Below, in pieces: positions 49,917 through 62,335 of a stretch of 64,000 nt of DNA. The stretch is from contig JARCOQ010000011.1 of the NCBI GenBank assembly GCA_029207755.1, positions 23,339,212-23,403,211 on the forward strand. The letters are read 5' to 3'. The stretch's first letter is position 1. Every line of letters starts with the position of its first letter. The stretch comes from Chamaea fasciata. Lineage: Eukaryota > Chordata > Aves > Passeriformes > Sylviidae. Position numbers and translations under genes: made by a program. The notes beneath the pieces were generated by a model. That model was not told where the DNA came from. It worked only from the letters and a program-made list of their open reading frames with translations, and made no database searches.

Positions 49917-50388
49917 GAGTCTGAGCTTTCATGTGTTTCAGGTTCTGTGCTGCCCAGGGGTGCAGCTCTGAGCTCACAGTCAGTGTCACTCAGCTCTGCA
50001 CACAGCAGGGACACAAAACAAATCCTTTTCCTGCTGAGGACTAAGGACAAGATTTCAGGCCCAAAAGCACAAACAGCGGTGGCTGAAGGGAGAAAAGAAG
50101 AAGGATGGGACCTCCCAACCTGAAGCTGTAATTGGACAATTAAACCCTAATATGCAAATGGACAAAAACCTCATGACTGGGCGTGTGAGACCTCATGACT
50201 GGGGTTCCATTTTATGGCCATTTTGTGTCTGTTTTGTGTCCATTTTGTGTCCATTTTGTGACCATTTTGGATCCATCTTGGGTGTAGCCCTGGCCAGGCC
50301 CTGTCCTGCCCAAAGGCCTCAAAGGCCTTTTAATAAATATCCACTTTATTCTCTAGCTCTGTCCCAAGTCAGCCTCCCCAAGGCATCA
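49917..50388 (+). mobile_element. Solo LTR, ERVK-like (copy A of a direct pair)
   Basis: It shares most of its length with 61900-62335 in the same orientation: 'ctgtgctgcccaggggtgca', 'gtgtcactcagctctgcac', 'gcccaaaagcacaaaca' and the ending 'cctccccaaggcatca'. A functional-looking AATAAA lies at 50332-50337. The 14-bp phrase 'ccattttgtgt' is repeated in tandem at 50214-50275, more times than in the second copy. The 5' edge is uncertain (49917-49932). No flanking target duplication is clear. Confidence 0.82.
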
Positions 50389-51732
50389 CAGGTGGCTGCA
50401 GGGAGGGCTGAAGAGAGCACAGTTTATTTATTTATTTCCCCACAAACAGCTTTCCCAAGCCTGGCTTCTTGTTTGGATCTGCCCCTCCAAGAGGTGTCTG
50501 TGTGGCTAATCAGGATTTCTGTGTGTTAACACAGAGAGCTTGGAGCTGAGAAATTCTGACTGTCATCACCAGGGGATTAGGCAGAGATTTATTCAGGTAA
50601 CTCGAAACAAATATTACTCTGTGAGGTTTAAAACAAGCCATGCATTTAAGTCTTCCAGCTTGCCCTGCATAACTGAGCACCCTCCCTGCCCGTGTGCTGC
50701 CATGGGCAAAGGACTTGGTTAGAGTGTAGGTTTATTTTTTTCATATTTTTTAAAATATGCCTGGAAAAGGCTTTTGTGAGACACGAAAAAAAAAATTAGC
50801 GAATTATCTAAGAGGGCGGGAAATCATTATTGGAGATATTCTCCACATCAGCCTTGCCTCTGGGCTCTGCTGGGTGGTGGACTGGCAAAGGGAAGAGCAA
50901 GGGGAAATGTGATAAATTGGTATTTATAAATCTGGTACTGCTAAAGTGAGGTTTCCGCAGGGAGCACTGGGTGAGAACAGCCCCAGTGTGTGACCGGACA
51001 GCAGCAGAACCACCTGGACACATCTTCACCCAAAAATGGGGACTTCTGGCTTCCCAGAAAATGGGCAAAGGGGGGAAAACAAAATCATAAGAACCCTTCT
51101 GTCCATATTCTGTGCGCTGGCCTTCAATTCCCAGGCCTCAGAGCCAGAGGTCAGTGAAGACTGAATTCCCTGGGAGAGGGGATCAACTCCTGGCACAATT
51201 TCTAACGAAGGTACCCAGTTCAGAAATCAGGGCTCATTTAATTTTCAAAAGAGGGTCTTGTTTAATTATTTATGCTGTATATATAATGAGATTCCACCAG
51301 TCTAAGAAGCCCCCTGAAACATTATGGTATTAAATCTTTGCAAAGAGGCAGGAGGTGAAGGGAGAGGCTCTTGTGTGTTAGGAGGAGTGAGGATTAGCAC
51401 AATGTGAATTAGTGAAGGTCTGCTGCATTCAATCCAGAATTTAGGGGGGAATATTTACTATTAGCATTACTTGCTTTCAGCTTATTAAAATTAACTCTCT
51501 GAGCTGGTAAATAATAGAAAATGTGCTTGATGAAAGAAATGCTAATTGGGTTTTTCTGGGTTTTTTTCTTTTTTTTTTTACTAAGAACATTATTTGAAGG
51601 TATTTAAAAAATTTCATTTGCTATTATCTCTTAATAAAACAGGAGGAAATATTCAATATCTCATGTTCAAACCTTGAGGAATTTCAAGCAGATGGATTTT
51701 TTTTGTTTGTTTGTGTAGTAGAACAAACAAAC
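50389..51732. other. Single-copy sequence
   Basis: No gene or other repeat recognised. Confidence 0.4.
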
Positions 51733-51733
51733 A

Positions 51734-51841
51734 TTTATATCTATATCTATCTATATCTATATCTATATCTATATCTATATCTATATCTATATCTATATCT
51801 ATATCTATATCTATATCTATATCTATATCTATATCTATATC
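51734..51841. repeat. (CTATAT)n hexanucleotide array
   Basis: About 17 near-perfect 6-bp units. Translated frames read as YLYLYL runs, an artefact. Confidence 0.97.
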
Positions 51842-54250
51842 AGTGTTTAGATGTGTTTGAAATTAAACTCATGCAAGATGAAGGGTGTGGGAGAGATAAA
51901 ATACTCTTGATCCTGGGATCCTGGGTAGGGAAGTCAGCACGTGGTTGGCTGCATTGGCTGCACTAAAATAAACCAGAGAGAGCTCTGCTAAAATAAAGTG
52001 GGGTCTGTGGAACTGGAAATTGGGCTGGAAGTTCTGACAGCTTGGAAAAAAGATGTGCCTGCTCCCGGAGAAAATCCTGCTGGAGGTGTGGGGATGGAGA
52101 GGGGTTTTTTTAGGAGAAGCACTGCCAAAGTCCCGCCCAGTTCCCAAGTGGATGTGACACCATGAGGGGGAAAATGTGGAGGAAAACAGGAACGGGCTGC
52201 TTTGCCTCCCAGAAAACACGAATCTGGACCAGAGACAAGCAGCCCCTACAATTATCAAACCCAAACTCCTTCAGCAGAGTCACCAAGCCAACCCTTACTC
52301 CTATTTCCACAAGTCCTGCCCCACCTTTTGTCACCCTGACCCTTCAGCAGCTCCATTTAATTACAGGGTAATCACCTCTGGGGTTTTTGCTCCTGTCAGG
52401 TGCTTTCCTTCTGAAGGAATATCCATCAGCAGCACAGAGACACTCCACACGTCAGCTCACACCTATTTTATCTTGTGACATGGTTTACAGCAAATGGCAT
52501 TGCAGGGCTGCTGGTGACAGCGTGGCCTTGTTCAATTAAAATTTTAGACACCTCTCCTAATTGTGTATTTCAGCACTTCATATTCCTATGGACCGGCTGC
52601 TTCTCACCTTCCCCAGCGGTTTAAAAGGCAGGAAATCCTCTGTCCTTTCCTCCAAATGCGTGGAAGATTGTGTTGAATTTATTTTGCAAATGTGACAGGA
52701 CTGCACCCAAAACTTGCAGGGCAAAACTTCCTTGTGAGTCTGAGGGATGGGGTAATTCACCCACTGCTGGAAAATCACAGAAATTTCTTGAAATTTCCCC
52801 ACAAAATTCTGTTTTGTGTAAGTTAAAATGGATACGGGGCACATTTCTAACAGTGTTTTAATAGTGTCCTCGGTGGCTCTGCTGAAGTAATTAAAGATCA
52901 TCTCAGTTTTGAGGCTCATTTTCTTTTTTTCTCCCAAATAGAAGTCATTCTAAATATTGATACATGGATAAATAAGTAAAACAGATGCAGAATCCAAAAT
53001 CTGATTGACTTATCTGGCTGAACAGAGGTAGCTGACCTTTTAAAATATATAAATACAAAGAAAATTTTTTTTCTTTTTTTTTTCTAGAAGTGTGTTTGGG
53101 TTTTTTTGTGTCTATGTTTGGTCTTGTAGTTGGATTTATTTATTTTTTTTTTTTTTAAATTTCTTTAAGTAAAACCTCAGATTTCCACAGAGTCTCCTTT
53201 TTTTTTTTTGGAATACACCAGAACAAAAACCATTTCAGAGTCCTGGAGGAGGAAATCTTTTACTGCTGAACTTTCACGGAACGACTGCCTTTGAATTACA
53301 GTGACTGTGAATCAGCTGGAAAAACCACACAAACACTTTAATGACACAGAGTCCATTTCTGGATGTCCTTGAAGGGTCTTTTAACTTTGAAACCTTTTTT
53401 TCTAGGCTGGTCAGGCACACTCAGGTGCTATTTTGGGGAGAAGGATGCAAATGCTGATTTTCCCTTTGAATTTTTTACTGGATAAATGCAATCAGCAAGA
53501 CTCTTGCTTGGAACTGGAACAGGTTGTGCTTCCTTGAATATGAAATATAAACCCAGCTGTATGTAAGCAATGTTATCCCATTATAATTATAAATGTATAT
53601 TTTTCCACAGCCACCACGGAGAAGTTTTTCAAGCAAATGGAAAAATTCTATTTGTTTTTGGTTTTTTTTCCCCTACAAGCCAGAATTCCATTTAATTCTT
53701 AAGACAGCAGGTGTGGGCAGGATGCTTCACTGGGGAATAGGCTTTGAATCTTGGATCTCAGTTTAGGACAACTTCATCTGTAAGCAGAAGCATGAATTCC
53801 CTCTCTGAAGCTGAGCTGTAATGCTCAGCAGTTTGATTTTCCCCACACTTTCACCAGGGACAGAGACTTTGCAGTGCCTTCCCAGCCCCTGCAGTAGAAT
53901 TTTACAACACCAGGCTGTTTTTCCACGAGGAGTGAAAATGAATTTGGATGACACAATTTATTTATTTTATAGGAGGGGAAAAAAAAAACACCCACCTGCT
54001 CAGCACCTTTGTGAGAAACCTGAATTAATGCTGCAGGGGAAGCACTGCAGGGGTGAGTTTAGATAATGGGCAGCTTCAGGGCACCCTGAGAGTTCTGGAG
54101 GCTGCGACACAAATTCAGAGGTGCAGCAAAGCCGACACCAAAGGGTTCAAATCCCTCATTCACCCAATGGATCCATAAAAAAGTTCACAAAAACACAGAG
54201 AAAGCCCCTGGCACTGCTGCCATGTCCTCACCAGTACCCTCAAACCCAAC
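51842..54250. other. Single-copy sequence
   Basis: No gene is supported. T-rich runs lie at 53070-53160 and 53198-53210. A frame of about 130 codons (51869-52264, minus) has no known domain. Confidence 0.4.
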
Positions 54251-54251
54251 C

Positions 54252-54325
54252 ACAGAATAGTTAAGGCTGGAAATGACTTTTTAGATCAAATCCAACCATC
54301 AGCCACCACCACCACGTTCCCCACT
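54252..54325 (-). mobile_element. CR1 LINE fragment, left of nested LTR
   Basis: Reads 'cacagaatagttaaggctgg' and 'aaatccaaccatcagcc', the CR1 3' end on the minus strand. It is interrupted at 54325 by the LTR and resumes at 54733. Confidence 0.85.
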
Positions 54326-54727
54326 TGTGGGAACTGAAAAAGCAGAGCAATTTCACAGCCTTGCAGTGAGCTTACATAGACAGAGGTTTGAAACAGAGCT
54401 GAATTTTAGGCCTTGAAATATTTGGAGCGTAGAAAGTTTCTGAGCTGCAAAAAATATAAAACAAGCAACTGTTGTATACGCTGTAAGGTGTACAGGTTGT
54501 GTTTATTGATTGGCTTAAGTAGATGCTTGTAAGCTTTTAGCATCAGTCCATTGGCTAAAAAACTTTTGAAAGGCCTTGGAACTAAGAGAACTTTGGCTTC
54601 TGTTGTTATGGCGTGAGTTTTGCCATCTTTAATGTCTCTGCCTTCACGGAGACTGATAATGAAATAAAAAAACTCATGGAACGCCTCTCGGTCGCCCCGT
54701 CCTGTTATTGGTAATTAGATCCAACAA
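54326..54727 (+). mobile_element. Solo ERVL-like LTR nested in a CR1
   Basis: The 402-bp element is bounded by CCACT at 54321-54325 and again at 54728-54732. It starts TGTGGGAACTG and ends CCAACAA, with AATAAA at 54663-54668. The start, the 3' phrase 'cctctcggtcgccccgtcc' and the CAA end match the LTR at 34290-34763, in the opposite orientation. No internal proviral sequence is present. Confidence 0.88.
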
Positions 54728-54905
54728 CCACTAAAAATAGTCCTCAATCCACACATTTTCAAACATCTCCAGGACTGGGGCTCTAGAGCTTCCCTGGACA
54801 CCTGTTCCAATGCTTTACAACCCTTTCCATGAAGAAATTTTTCCTAATATTTAATCTAAACCTCCCCTGGTGGAACTGGAGGCCATTTCCTCATTGTGTG
54901 GCGTG
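54728..54905 (-). mobile_element. CR1 LINE fragment, right of nested LTR
   Basis: Continues the CR1 that was split by the LTR: 'cacacattttcaaacatctc', 'cctggacacctgttccaatg', 'atgaagaaatttttcctaat' and 'atttaatctaaacctcccct'. Together with 54252-54325 it forms one CR1 copy of about 250 bp. Confidence 0.9.
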
Positions 54906-56679
54906 CAAAGCGTACGACAAGGATTTAAATCCTGGTGGGATATTTGATTGAGGGAAACAGCAACAAGCACCTCTTGAAAGAATCATTAAATATTAAAAAT
55001 TTACAGCAAAATACCTGTGTGCAAAAATACTGCAAACGGATATCAATGTATGTGCAAAACAACATCTTTTTAAAAGGTGACATTTTTAGTGAATAACTAA
55101 TTATATTTCTGAAGATTTGGCAGTAGTTCTGGTACTAAAGGAGGAGGTAAGGACATAAAATAAATCATTGCACACCTGTGTAGAAGACAGCTGGACATTT
55201 ATTCTCATGCTTTCTCATATTTCATATTTTCCTTTAACTGTTCTCTTTTTGTTCTTCCAGCTGCCATCCTCTCCTAATTGTACTCACAACTTTCCCTTGC
55301 ACTAGATAAATTTTATTTCTTTCCAAAGTATCATCTATTCCAGCATTACAAAGTCCATATCTCCCTCCTTTCTCTTTTTTTTTGATGTTCCATTAACCTG
55401 AATTATTTCTCATCTGCTATAAATTCTGTTCTATTTTCAGAGCTTTTGTTGTCTCTGACTCATACATGCCAAGATAAGGTTTGAGATCCTTCTGGGGATT
55501 TTTTTTCTTTTACTGGTTGTTTTTTTTTACTGTGGCCAAAAGAAATCTTCCTGTGTGGTGGAAAGGATCTGACTCATGTTCCCGCTCCTTAATAGATAAT
55601 AATAATAATATTGCCCATGGCCAGGATTTTCAAGACAGGTAAATTACACCCCCGGCTCCCATCAGCTTTCCTCGGATCCTTCCTGACCTTTGAAGAAACT
55701 TGAGCATGAATTAATTTTTATTTTCTTGCTTTGAGAGTATTACTCTCACAATAACCATCGCAGCCACTGAGCAGGAGGAAGTGGAAAGCAAATGTTTATT
55801 TAAAGAAAGGTGCGTGAGCAAGGGAGCAACAGGGCAGAGAACTTTTCCTCCAGGAGAGAACTGAGCAATGGAAAAGATTGAAAACAGCAGCAGAATTTCT
55901 CAGAGCAGTAGGAATTATTACAGGATGAGATCTAGAAAGAGAAGTGGTGTTCATCTTAATATAATCCTGGTGGGAAAATCTAACAAAAAATTATCTCTTC
56001 AGAACTCTATGAGAAATTTCAAATACTTTAGGGGGAGAGGGATTTAAAGGTTTGCAGTCTCAACAGCAGCATTTGTTGATTGCTAATTTGTTTGGGGGTC
56101 TTAAATGCATTTAATTCCTTGAATTCTCTAAGATAACACCAGGTATATTTGGGAAAAATTCGGTTTAGAACGTCAGTGTTGAGCCAAAAATGTTGGTTGT
56201 GCTATTTAGAGGTCAGACTGGATGGTCTGAAAAAACCCTGGAAAATAAAATAAAATAAAAATTTAATCCAATTTTTACAATACTACATGGATATTTTAAA
56301 AAAATAAATTTGTTTTCAAAAAAATAACAATGCATTGATATCTGTTTTGGCCAGACAAAAGTCGAGACAACTCTACCAAGCAGGTTAAGGAAATTGAAAC
56401 AAAAGTGAGAAACCTTCTGCACTGTCTTCATGTTTATCATGTTCCTCAAGGCAAGAGAGAGGAAGAAATAGACAAGGTGACAGCTCGGGGGAAAGTGTCT
56501 GTGGAAAAGGTGTCATTGTCATTGGGACAAGAAATGAGGAGGGCTGACACGCAGGAGGAGAATTAGCAAAACAGCTCTTGACGTTAGTTAGGGAGAAAAG
56601 AGCTCCCGGCAGCTGCAGACAATGCAACATCTCGGCACACCAGAGGAACTGAGGAGCTGGCAAAAAAAGAAGTGAGGAT
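54906..56679. other. AT-rich single-copy sequence
   Basis: No gene is supported. An ATA microsatellite lies at about 55596-55611 and A/T-rich runs at 56240-56330. Confidence 0.4.
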
Positions 56680-56681
56680 TA

Positions 56682-56729
<48 letters not shown>

Positions 56730-56747
56730 GAAAGAAAGAAAAAAAAG
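56680..56747. repeat. (AAAG)n microsatellite
   Basis: About 15 AAAG units with one interruption, ending in an A run. Confidence 0.97.
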
Positions 56748-58635
56748 TTTTCATCACATTAAAGAAATAAATTTCAAATTTCCCCCGGTTACGTTTTTGG
56801 GTTTGTGGTTACTTGCTGCATAAATCCCAGGGAGGAACAAAGAAAAGTCTCCAGCTGTAAAGCAGAACAAGCTGAAGGTGGCTCGGGGGCATCCTAGGTG
56901 ACAAATCGCAGCATCAGCTCTGCAACCTCACTTCGTTTGGAGCCTCCAGAGCCTTTTCCGTACAGAAAATGCTGAAATTCCTGATTCTGGGAATTCAGGA
57001 ATTCACGTTTGCCTTTGAGGCCTGCAGAGGGCTGAGATCGCTTTTCCTGCTGCTCTTGAAACCTTTGGTTCTGCTCGTGTGTTTCTGGATTATACTGGGC
57101 ACTCAGAGCTTGAAAAAAAACATTTTGTGAATGAGCAGAGATGGAGGGAAAATGATGGAAACCCCCCCCCAGGATCTGACAGATTCAGGTGTGAGTTCTG
57201 GCAAGTCACCGGTCTAAATATTCATAGGAAAAATGAGTATTTGATTACTTTTAAATTGAATCCCTAATCTCTGTGGACCTCTTATGTTCTGACAGAAAAG
57301 GGGCTTAGGAAGTATAAAATTACATATTCTTTTAAGCGCTTAAAACTATTTAGAGAAAACATTTTCACTTAGGCACGGGAGGAAAAAAATAAATATAAAA
57401 AAGTTTAGAAATAGGTACTGGTTACATTTAAAGCAAAAAGAGAGAACTTTGGAGACTGCAATTCATTTTATCCATGGAGGACTCATTGAGATTTATATTG
57501 GAGCTTGTAAAAGGCAGAACCAGTGTTCCAGCTTTTCCAGCAGCCGGGCAGAAGCGGCGAATTTCAGTTTGGGATTTACTTTAAGTGCCTAAAGTCTCAC
57601 AAAGGAAATTAAGTGCAGTGGAGCAGACAGTGCTGCTTTGGTCACCACTTCTGCACTCGTATTTCAGCTGCCTTCGCCTCCTGACCAGCTTTCCTTGGCA
57701 AATTGAAAAGTTTATGGCAACAAAATTCCTTGGGAAAAGTTGCGATTGTGCTCACCAATGGCAGCGATGGAAATTTGCATCTCCAACTCCTTGTGTCCAA
57801 AAACCAAACAGCTGGACGCGAAATGCCATCACCAAAAGCTTGGCAAATGTGTTGTGAGTAACTGTTTTAACACCAGGATAAATACTTGGCCTATTTTATC
57901 AAAATCTACCACAATAAGAGGAATCATCTCCTGCATATGGAATTAAAGACATTTCTGGAATTCCAGGGAAAAATCCCTCATATTTTAATCATTTTGTGTT
58001 TCCTAGGAAGCCAATAAATGTTATGTACTCTCATAAGTTGCTGTTTGGGCTGGATTTTAGAGGAGGAAAGGAAAAAAAATCCAGATCTTCACATTTCTTT
58101 TTATTTTCCAGCCACCCAAAGCAAACTCCTGGGTTAAGGACATATTTTCCTGGAGGCTTTTCTCTGTGAAAAGAAGAATGTTAACTACACTGTGAAGTGG
58201 AATACGTGGGAAAGGGATGTTTGGAAGCAGAAAATTCCAGTGATCAGTTCAGGTCAAGCCCCAGTGTCCCACCAGGGCTCTGGACAGCACAAGTGGTCTT
58301 GGCACAAGGTCTCTCCCAGCTGCCCAATTTCCCAGGCAAACACATGGGAACCAAATGGGCCTCGTAAATATTTGTTTCCCAAATCAGTTAATGGCAGCCT
58401 CCAGACAAGCTGGTGAAGTTTTAATTTGGTGGGACGTCATTCTGTGCTCTCCAGAAAGCCCAGACACGAGGAGCCAGTGGAAATGGAGTCCAGTGAGGAT
58501 GAACTTTGCTCCCCAGGGAGAAAACGAACAAACAAATGAACAAATGAACAAATAAAACCCCAAACAAACAGAAAATAATCCCCCCCCCAACCCCAAACAA
58601 AACCCCAGATGTGGAGAACGAGTAGTGGATATTAG
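56748..58635. other. Single-copy sequence
   Basis: No gene is supported. C runs of nine lie near 57163 and 58580, and a short 'aacaaatg' tandem at 58537-58553. Confidence 0.4.
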
Positions 58636-58639
58636 GCAA

Positions 58640-59560
58640 GGTTTTTAATTTACGGGAAATAGCACATGCAGTAAAAACCTTTGCTTTGATGATATTACCA
58701 GAGCAGCAGAGTGCAAATAGACTCTAATCCATTATGTTTTAAACTTATAAAATTTATTAGCCCCGCACTGTGATCTTTATTCATGCCAAGCTCTCTTCTG
58801 AATTTATGGCACTTGTGCAATCATTACTCAGCCTGTGTGGGACCGTATATTTCTATGAATTAAACCGAGAAGCAGTTTGCTAATTAGCATTACAAGTGTT
58901 AATGAAATGAAAGATCACATGAGTTGCAGGGAACAGAGAGACTTAATATCATTTGATGCAGACGCAGCTGAAACATCCTCTTCCTATTTTCTGAAATTCC
59001 CACTCCCAGAAGTCTCCAGAGTTTTTAGCAAGATCGTAAAACTGGAGCAGCATTTCATGGAGTCCCTTTTAGTTAATATCACTGTATTAAATAAGATCTT
59101 TCCTGCAAAGGAAAGAAAATGATTGTTCTCTCTCCTAAGCCGACTGTGTAAAATGTTCTTCAATAAAATCCAAGAAATTAATATTCAATGATTTACAGTA
59201 AATCTCTTGAGCACAGGAGGTTTGCTCCAGACAGGAAAAGCAAACACTTATGGGGTACATTATTATGATGGCTTATGCTAATTAAATTGAAGCAGAAATC
59301 CTTAATTTATGCTTTACCATCAAGTGCAAAGGGGAAAATTCTTCCTTGGTTCAAGCTTTATCTTGTTAAGAAGATTTACCTCCTTATTTCCTAGAATAAA
59401 GAGCTATTTTTGAGACTCTACTGAGAAAGCAGAGGCTTGCAGAGCTTTTCTCCATGTTGCCATGACACTTTGGATCTCAACCTACAGTTCAATACAATAG
59501 CTGCAATTAGGTTAATTAGAACATTATCTCAAAGTACACAGCTATTGTACAAAAGAAGAA
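58640..59560. promoter_or_regulatory. Candidate enhancer-like non-coding block
   Basis: Over 900 bases without any recognised repeat, with low CpG and clustered homeodomain and POU-like motifs. A perfect 10-bp palindrome GCTAATTAGC lies at 58879-58888. TGCAAAT-type octamer cores lie at about 58715, and TAATTA at 59278. This resembles vertebrate conserved enhancers in composition only. No alignment was possible, so function is inferred. Confidence 0.3.
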
Positions 59561-59850
59561 ACATTCTCACTGAATATGCTGCTTAGTCACCAATAAATGA
59601 TTTTTTTAAAAAAAAATTACTTTTTTCTAATTATAATGAATAATTTATTTCTCCTGTGGACGCTTGACATTTAAATATTGTAACTCAAAAAAAGTAAACC
59701 ATCCAACATCAGCTTAGGACACGGGGAATTTTTCTGACCTTTTAGTTATTTTCCTTCCATAAAATAATGAGAGAAAAAAGAACACCTATAATAAGGGATT
59801 ATATTATTTTGGCTCATTAGTTATTTCCAAATTCAAAGGCCTTAATGAAC
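59561..59850. other. AT-rich single-copy sequence
   Basis: Nothing recognised except T/A runs near 59600-59620. Confidence 0.4.
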
Positions 59851-59851
59851 T

Positions 59852-59976
59852 CCCTATGTAGATGTGGTGCTTAGGAATAGGGTTTAGTGGTGGACCTGCA
59901 GTGCTGGGTTATTTGGATGGACTTGTTGATCTCAGAGGTCTTCTCCAAACTTAGGGGCTCTCTGACTCAAAAAACA
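59852..59976 (+). mobile_element. CR1 LINE 3' tail
   Basis: Phrases 'tgtagatgtggtgctta', 'gggtttagtggtggacctg', 'gcagtgctgggtta', 'gatctcagaggtcttctcc' match the CR1 3' end of the older subfamily seen at 10.0 kb. The terminal repeats are degraded. Confidence 0.88.
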
Positions 59977-61895
59977 AAGCTTTTACTCTGCACACAACAA
60001 AGAATAGCCACGTGTAGACTAAAACATACAAGAAATTAGGAATAAAAATTATTAACCTGATGAGATGGGGTGTGAGGCCACCAGGAGCCAGCTCCTCTTT
60101 ATATTGGTGTTATGTCTACCAAGAAAAGAAAAGCTTTAAGGGGAAAAAATAAAATATTGATCCATTTTCTAAAACTCAGCTCAAGCACAGGAGGAAAAGG
60201 TACCAGGAATGTGTGGATGAAATGCAGCTCTGTGAGAATCCATGGGAATTTGGTCACGGATGTCAAGAGAGGCAGATCCAGGTCAATTGCTGACTTTAAA
60301 CCATTAAAGTTCTGAGATAAACATTCAGCTCTCTGAAACTGCTTTGTCTGGCTGTTCCCAAGTGGCACCAGCCCAGGCTCTAGCCTGCCCCAGGGAGCAG
60401 AAAATTCCTCTTCTGCAGCCTCCGAAGCACATCTGAGTTCAGTTCCCATCCCTGGAGAGCTGCGCAGGCTGGACAAACCCGCTGTGGGCAGTGACTCCCC
60501 AGCATACATCTCATGAATGTCACCCCTGTCACTGGAAATATCAAATGCCAACATTCTCATAATTTATTTCCTCCTATTTGACAGGCAGGGACTTTGTGAG
60601 GACAGAACTCCAAACCTGAACATTTGTTTCTGCCGTTTTGTGTCTCACATTTGTTCCCGTTCCCCACCCCATTTATCAATCATTTTCACTAATCAGCACT
60701 GCCCATATTTATCTTCCATAATCACCAGCTCTCTTCTTGCCACGTCCTGAAGATAAGAGAGTTGCTGTCATATTTTATGCAAACCAGAAACATCTCTGGG
60801 GTGAAATGATGGAACACCAATCTCTGGGAAATGACTGCAAAATACTCCCTTAACTTCAAGAAAACGATGTTTTCACTGATAAGGAAAGTTACTAACCAGA
60901 TGCTCAGCTGAGTACATGAGGATAACTCACCCAAGAGCCAATTTTGGTACTTTTAGCTTCCACAGTTCACATTTTAAAGGAATTTGATTTGATATTTAGA
61001 CCAGTTCAAACCTCTCAAGTCCATTCTTTTTTTTTTTTTTTTTTATTTCTTCATTGCTATGCAAAGGCTGATGTTTGTTATAACCCAATTCTTTGTTCCT
61101 GTGAGACAAGTACAAGTTTGCTGACCTGATACTTCTGGTATATCTGACATAAGTTAGGAACAAACTCAAAGATAAGTACAAATGCGAGCAAATTTCACCT
61201 AACACAAAATTCTCATTTGAGACAGAAAAACTTCACTACTTAACTCCAGCTGGAGCCCCCAAAAAAATTCTGTACACTGTGAAGAGCCTTGAGGACTAAC
61301 AGAGCGAAATACTTCAGACCACAGAGTGAAGCATTTTTATCAAAATGAGGGGTTTTTTTATTTAAAGAAGGAAGAAAACAAAATAAAAAAATTTTTTTTT
61401 AGATTTATTTCAGATGCATGCATTTAAAAGAGATCTTTAGTGGCCTTGCACTTCATGGCTGTGCCAGGCAACTCCTCCTGTAACAAAACATGATTCAAAT
61501 TCCTCATTTTCCGTGTCTGTTTCTTCATTTTTCCTTTTCCACTGTTTCCCTGTTCAATAGTGCCTGTCCCATGTATTTCGGATACGTGTGCAAGTGTATC
61601 CTACGGTGTTATTTGAGTGAATCACAGATGAAAAATTAAAGTTAAAATCTCCTTCCTGCACTTAATCAAGCACCAGAGCCATAATCAATGGGGAGAGGCT
61701 GGAAAGCTGCTCTGGCAGGCATTTCCCATGCCAACCTGCAGTTTTTCTCCTCTCAGCAACTTTCAGCTCCGCACCCCAAAACCATCACAGCCACATCAAG
61801 TTTGGACTCAAAGTAGGATTTGGTCTTACAGCTGAAACTCTTTAAAACAAATAAACAAAAAAAAAAAAAAATCTTATATTGTGCTTGCCATGATG
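59977..61895. other. Single-copy sequence
   Basis: No gene is supported. A minus-strand 153-codon frame (60099-60560) has no recognised domain. A T-rich run lies at about 61029-61044 and A runs at about 61386 and 61858-61872. Confidence 0.4.
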
Positions 61896-61899
61896 TCTT

Positions 61900-62335
61900 A
61901 AGATTTAGCTTTCCTGTATTTCAGACTCTGTGCTGCCCAGGGGTGCAGTTCTGAGCCCACATTCAGTGTCACTCAGCTCTGCACACAGCAGGGACACAAA
62001 ACAAATCCCTTTCCTGCTGCACACCAAGGACAATGTTCAGGCCCAAAAGCACAAACAAGGGTGGGCTGGAGGGAGGAACAAGAAGGATGGGACCTCACAA
62101 CCTGAAGATGTAACTGGACAATTAAATCCATGTGCAAATGGACCAAAACTTACCGAAGTGTGAGACCTCATGACTGTTTGTCCATTTTGTGCCCATTTTG
62201 GGTCCATTTTGGGTGTAGCCCTGGCCAGGCTCTTGTCCTGCCCAAGGTGTATCCTTAAAGGCCTTTCAATAACTATCTACTTTATTCTCTGGCTCTGTCC
62301 AGTCTCTGTTCCATGTCAGCCTCCCCAAGGCATCA
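61900..62335 (+). mobile_element. Solo LTR, ERVK-like (copy B of a direct pair)
   Basis: Same family and orientation as 49917-50388. The polyadenylation signal is mutated to AATAAC (62269-62274). The 14-bp 'ccattttg' tandem is shorter than in copy A. The end 'aaggcatca' is kept. The 5' edge is approximately 61900-61915. Part of a 210-codon open frame crosses this LTR and is not a gene. Confidence 0.82.

Noticed and set aside
51703..51966. Frame with YLYLYL repeats
   Set aside because: Product of the CTATAT array.
54120..54170. tRNA-like B box (ggttcaaatcc) near 54146
   Set aside because: No A box or cloverleaf can be built around it, so neither a tRNA gene nor a tRNA-derived SINE is supported.
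60099..60560. 153-codon minus-strand frame
   Set aside because: No domain, no homology that I recognise and no clear splice or promoter context. Consistent with chance in this length of DNA.
49917..62335. Complete provirus with 5' and 3' LTRs
   Set aside because: The 11.5 kb between the LTRs has no gag, pol or env-like frame, no primer-binding site was seen, and it contains an intact CR1/LTR nest. The LTRs are independent solo copies.
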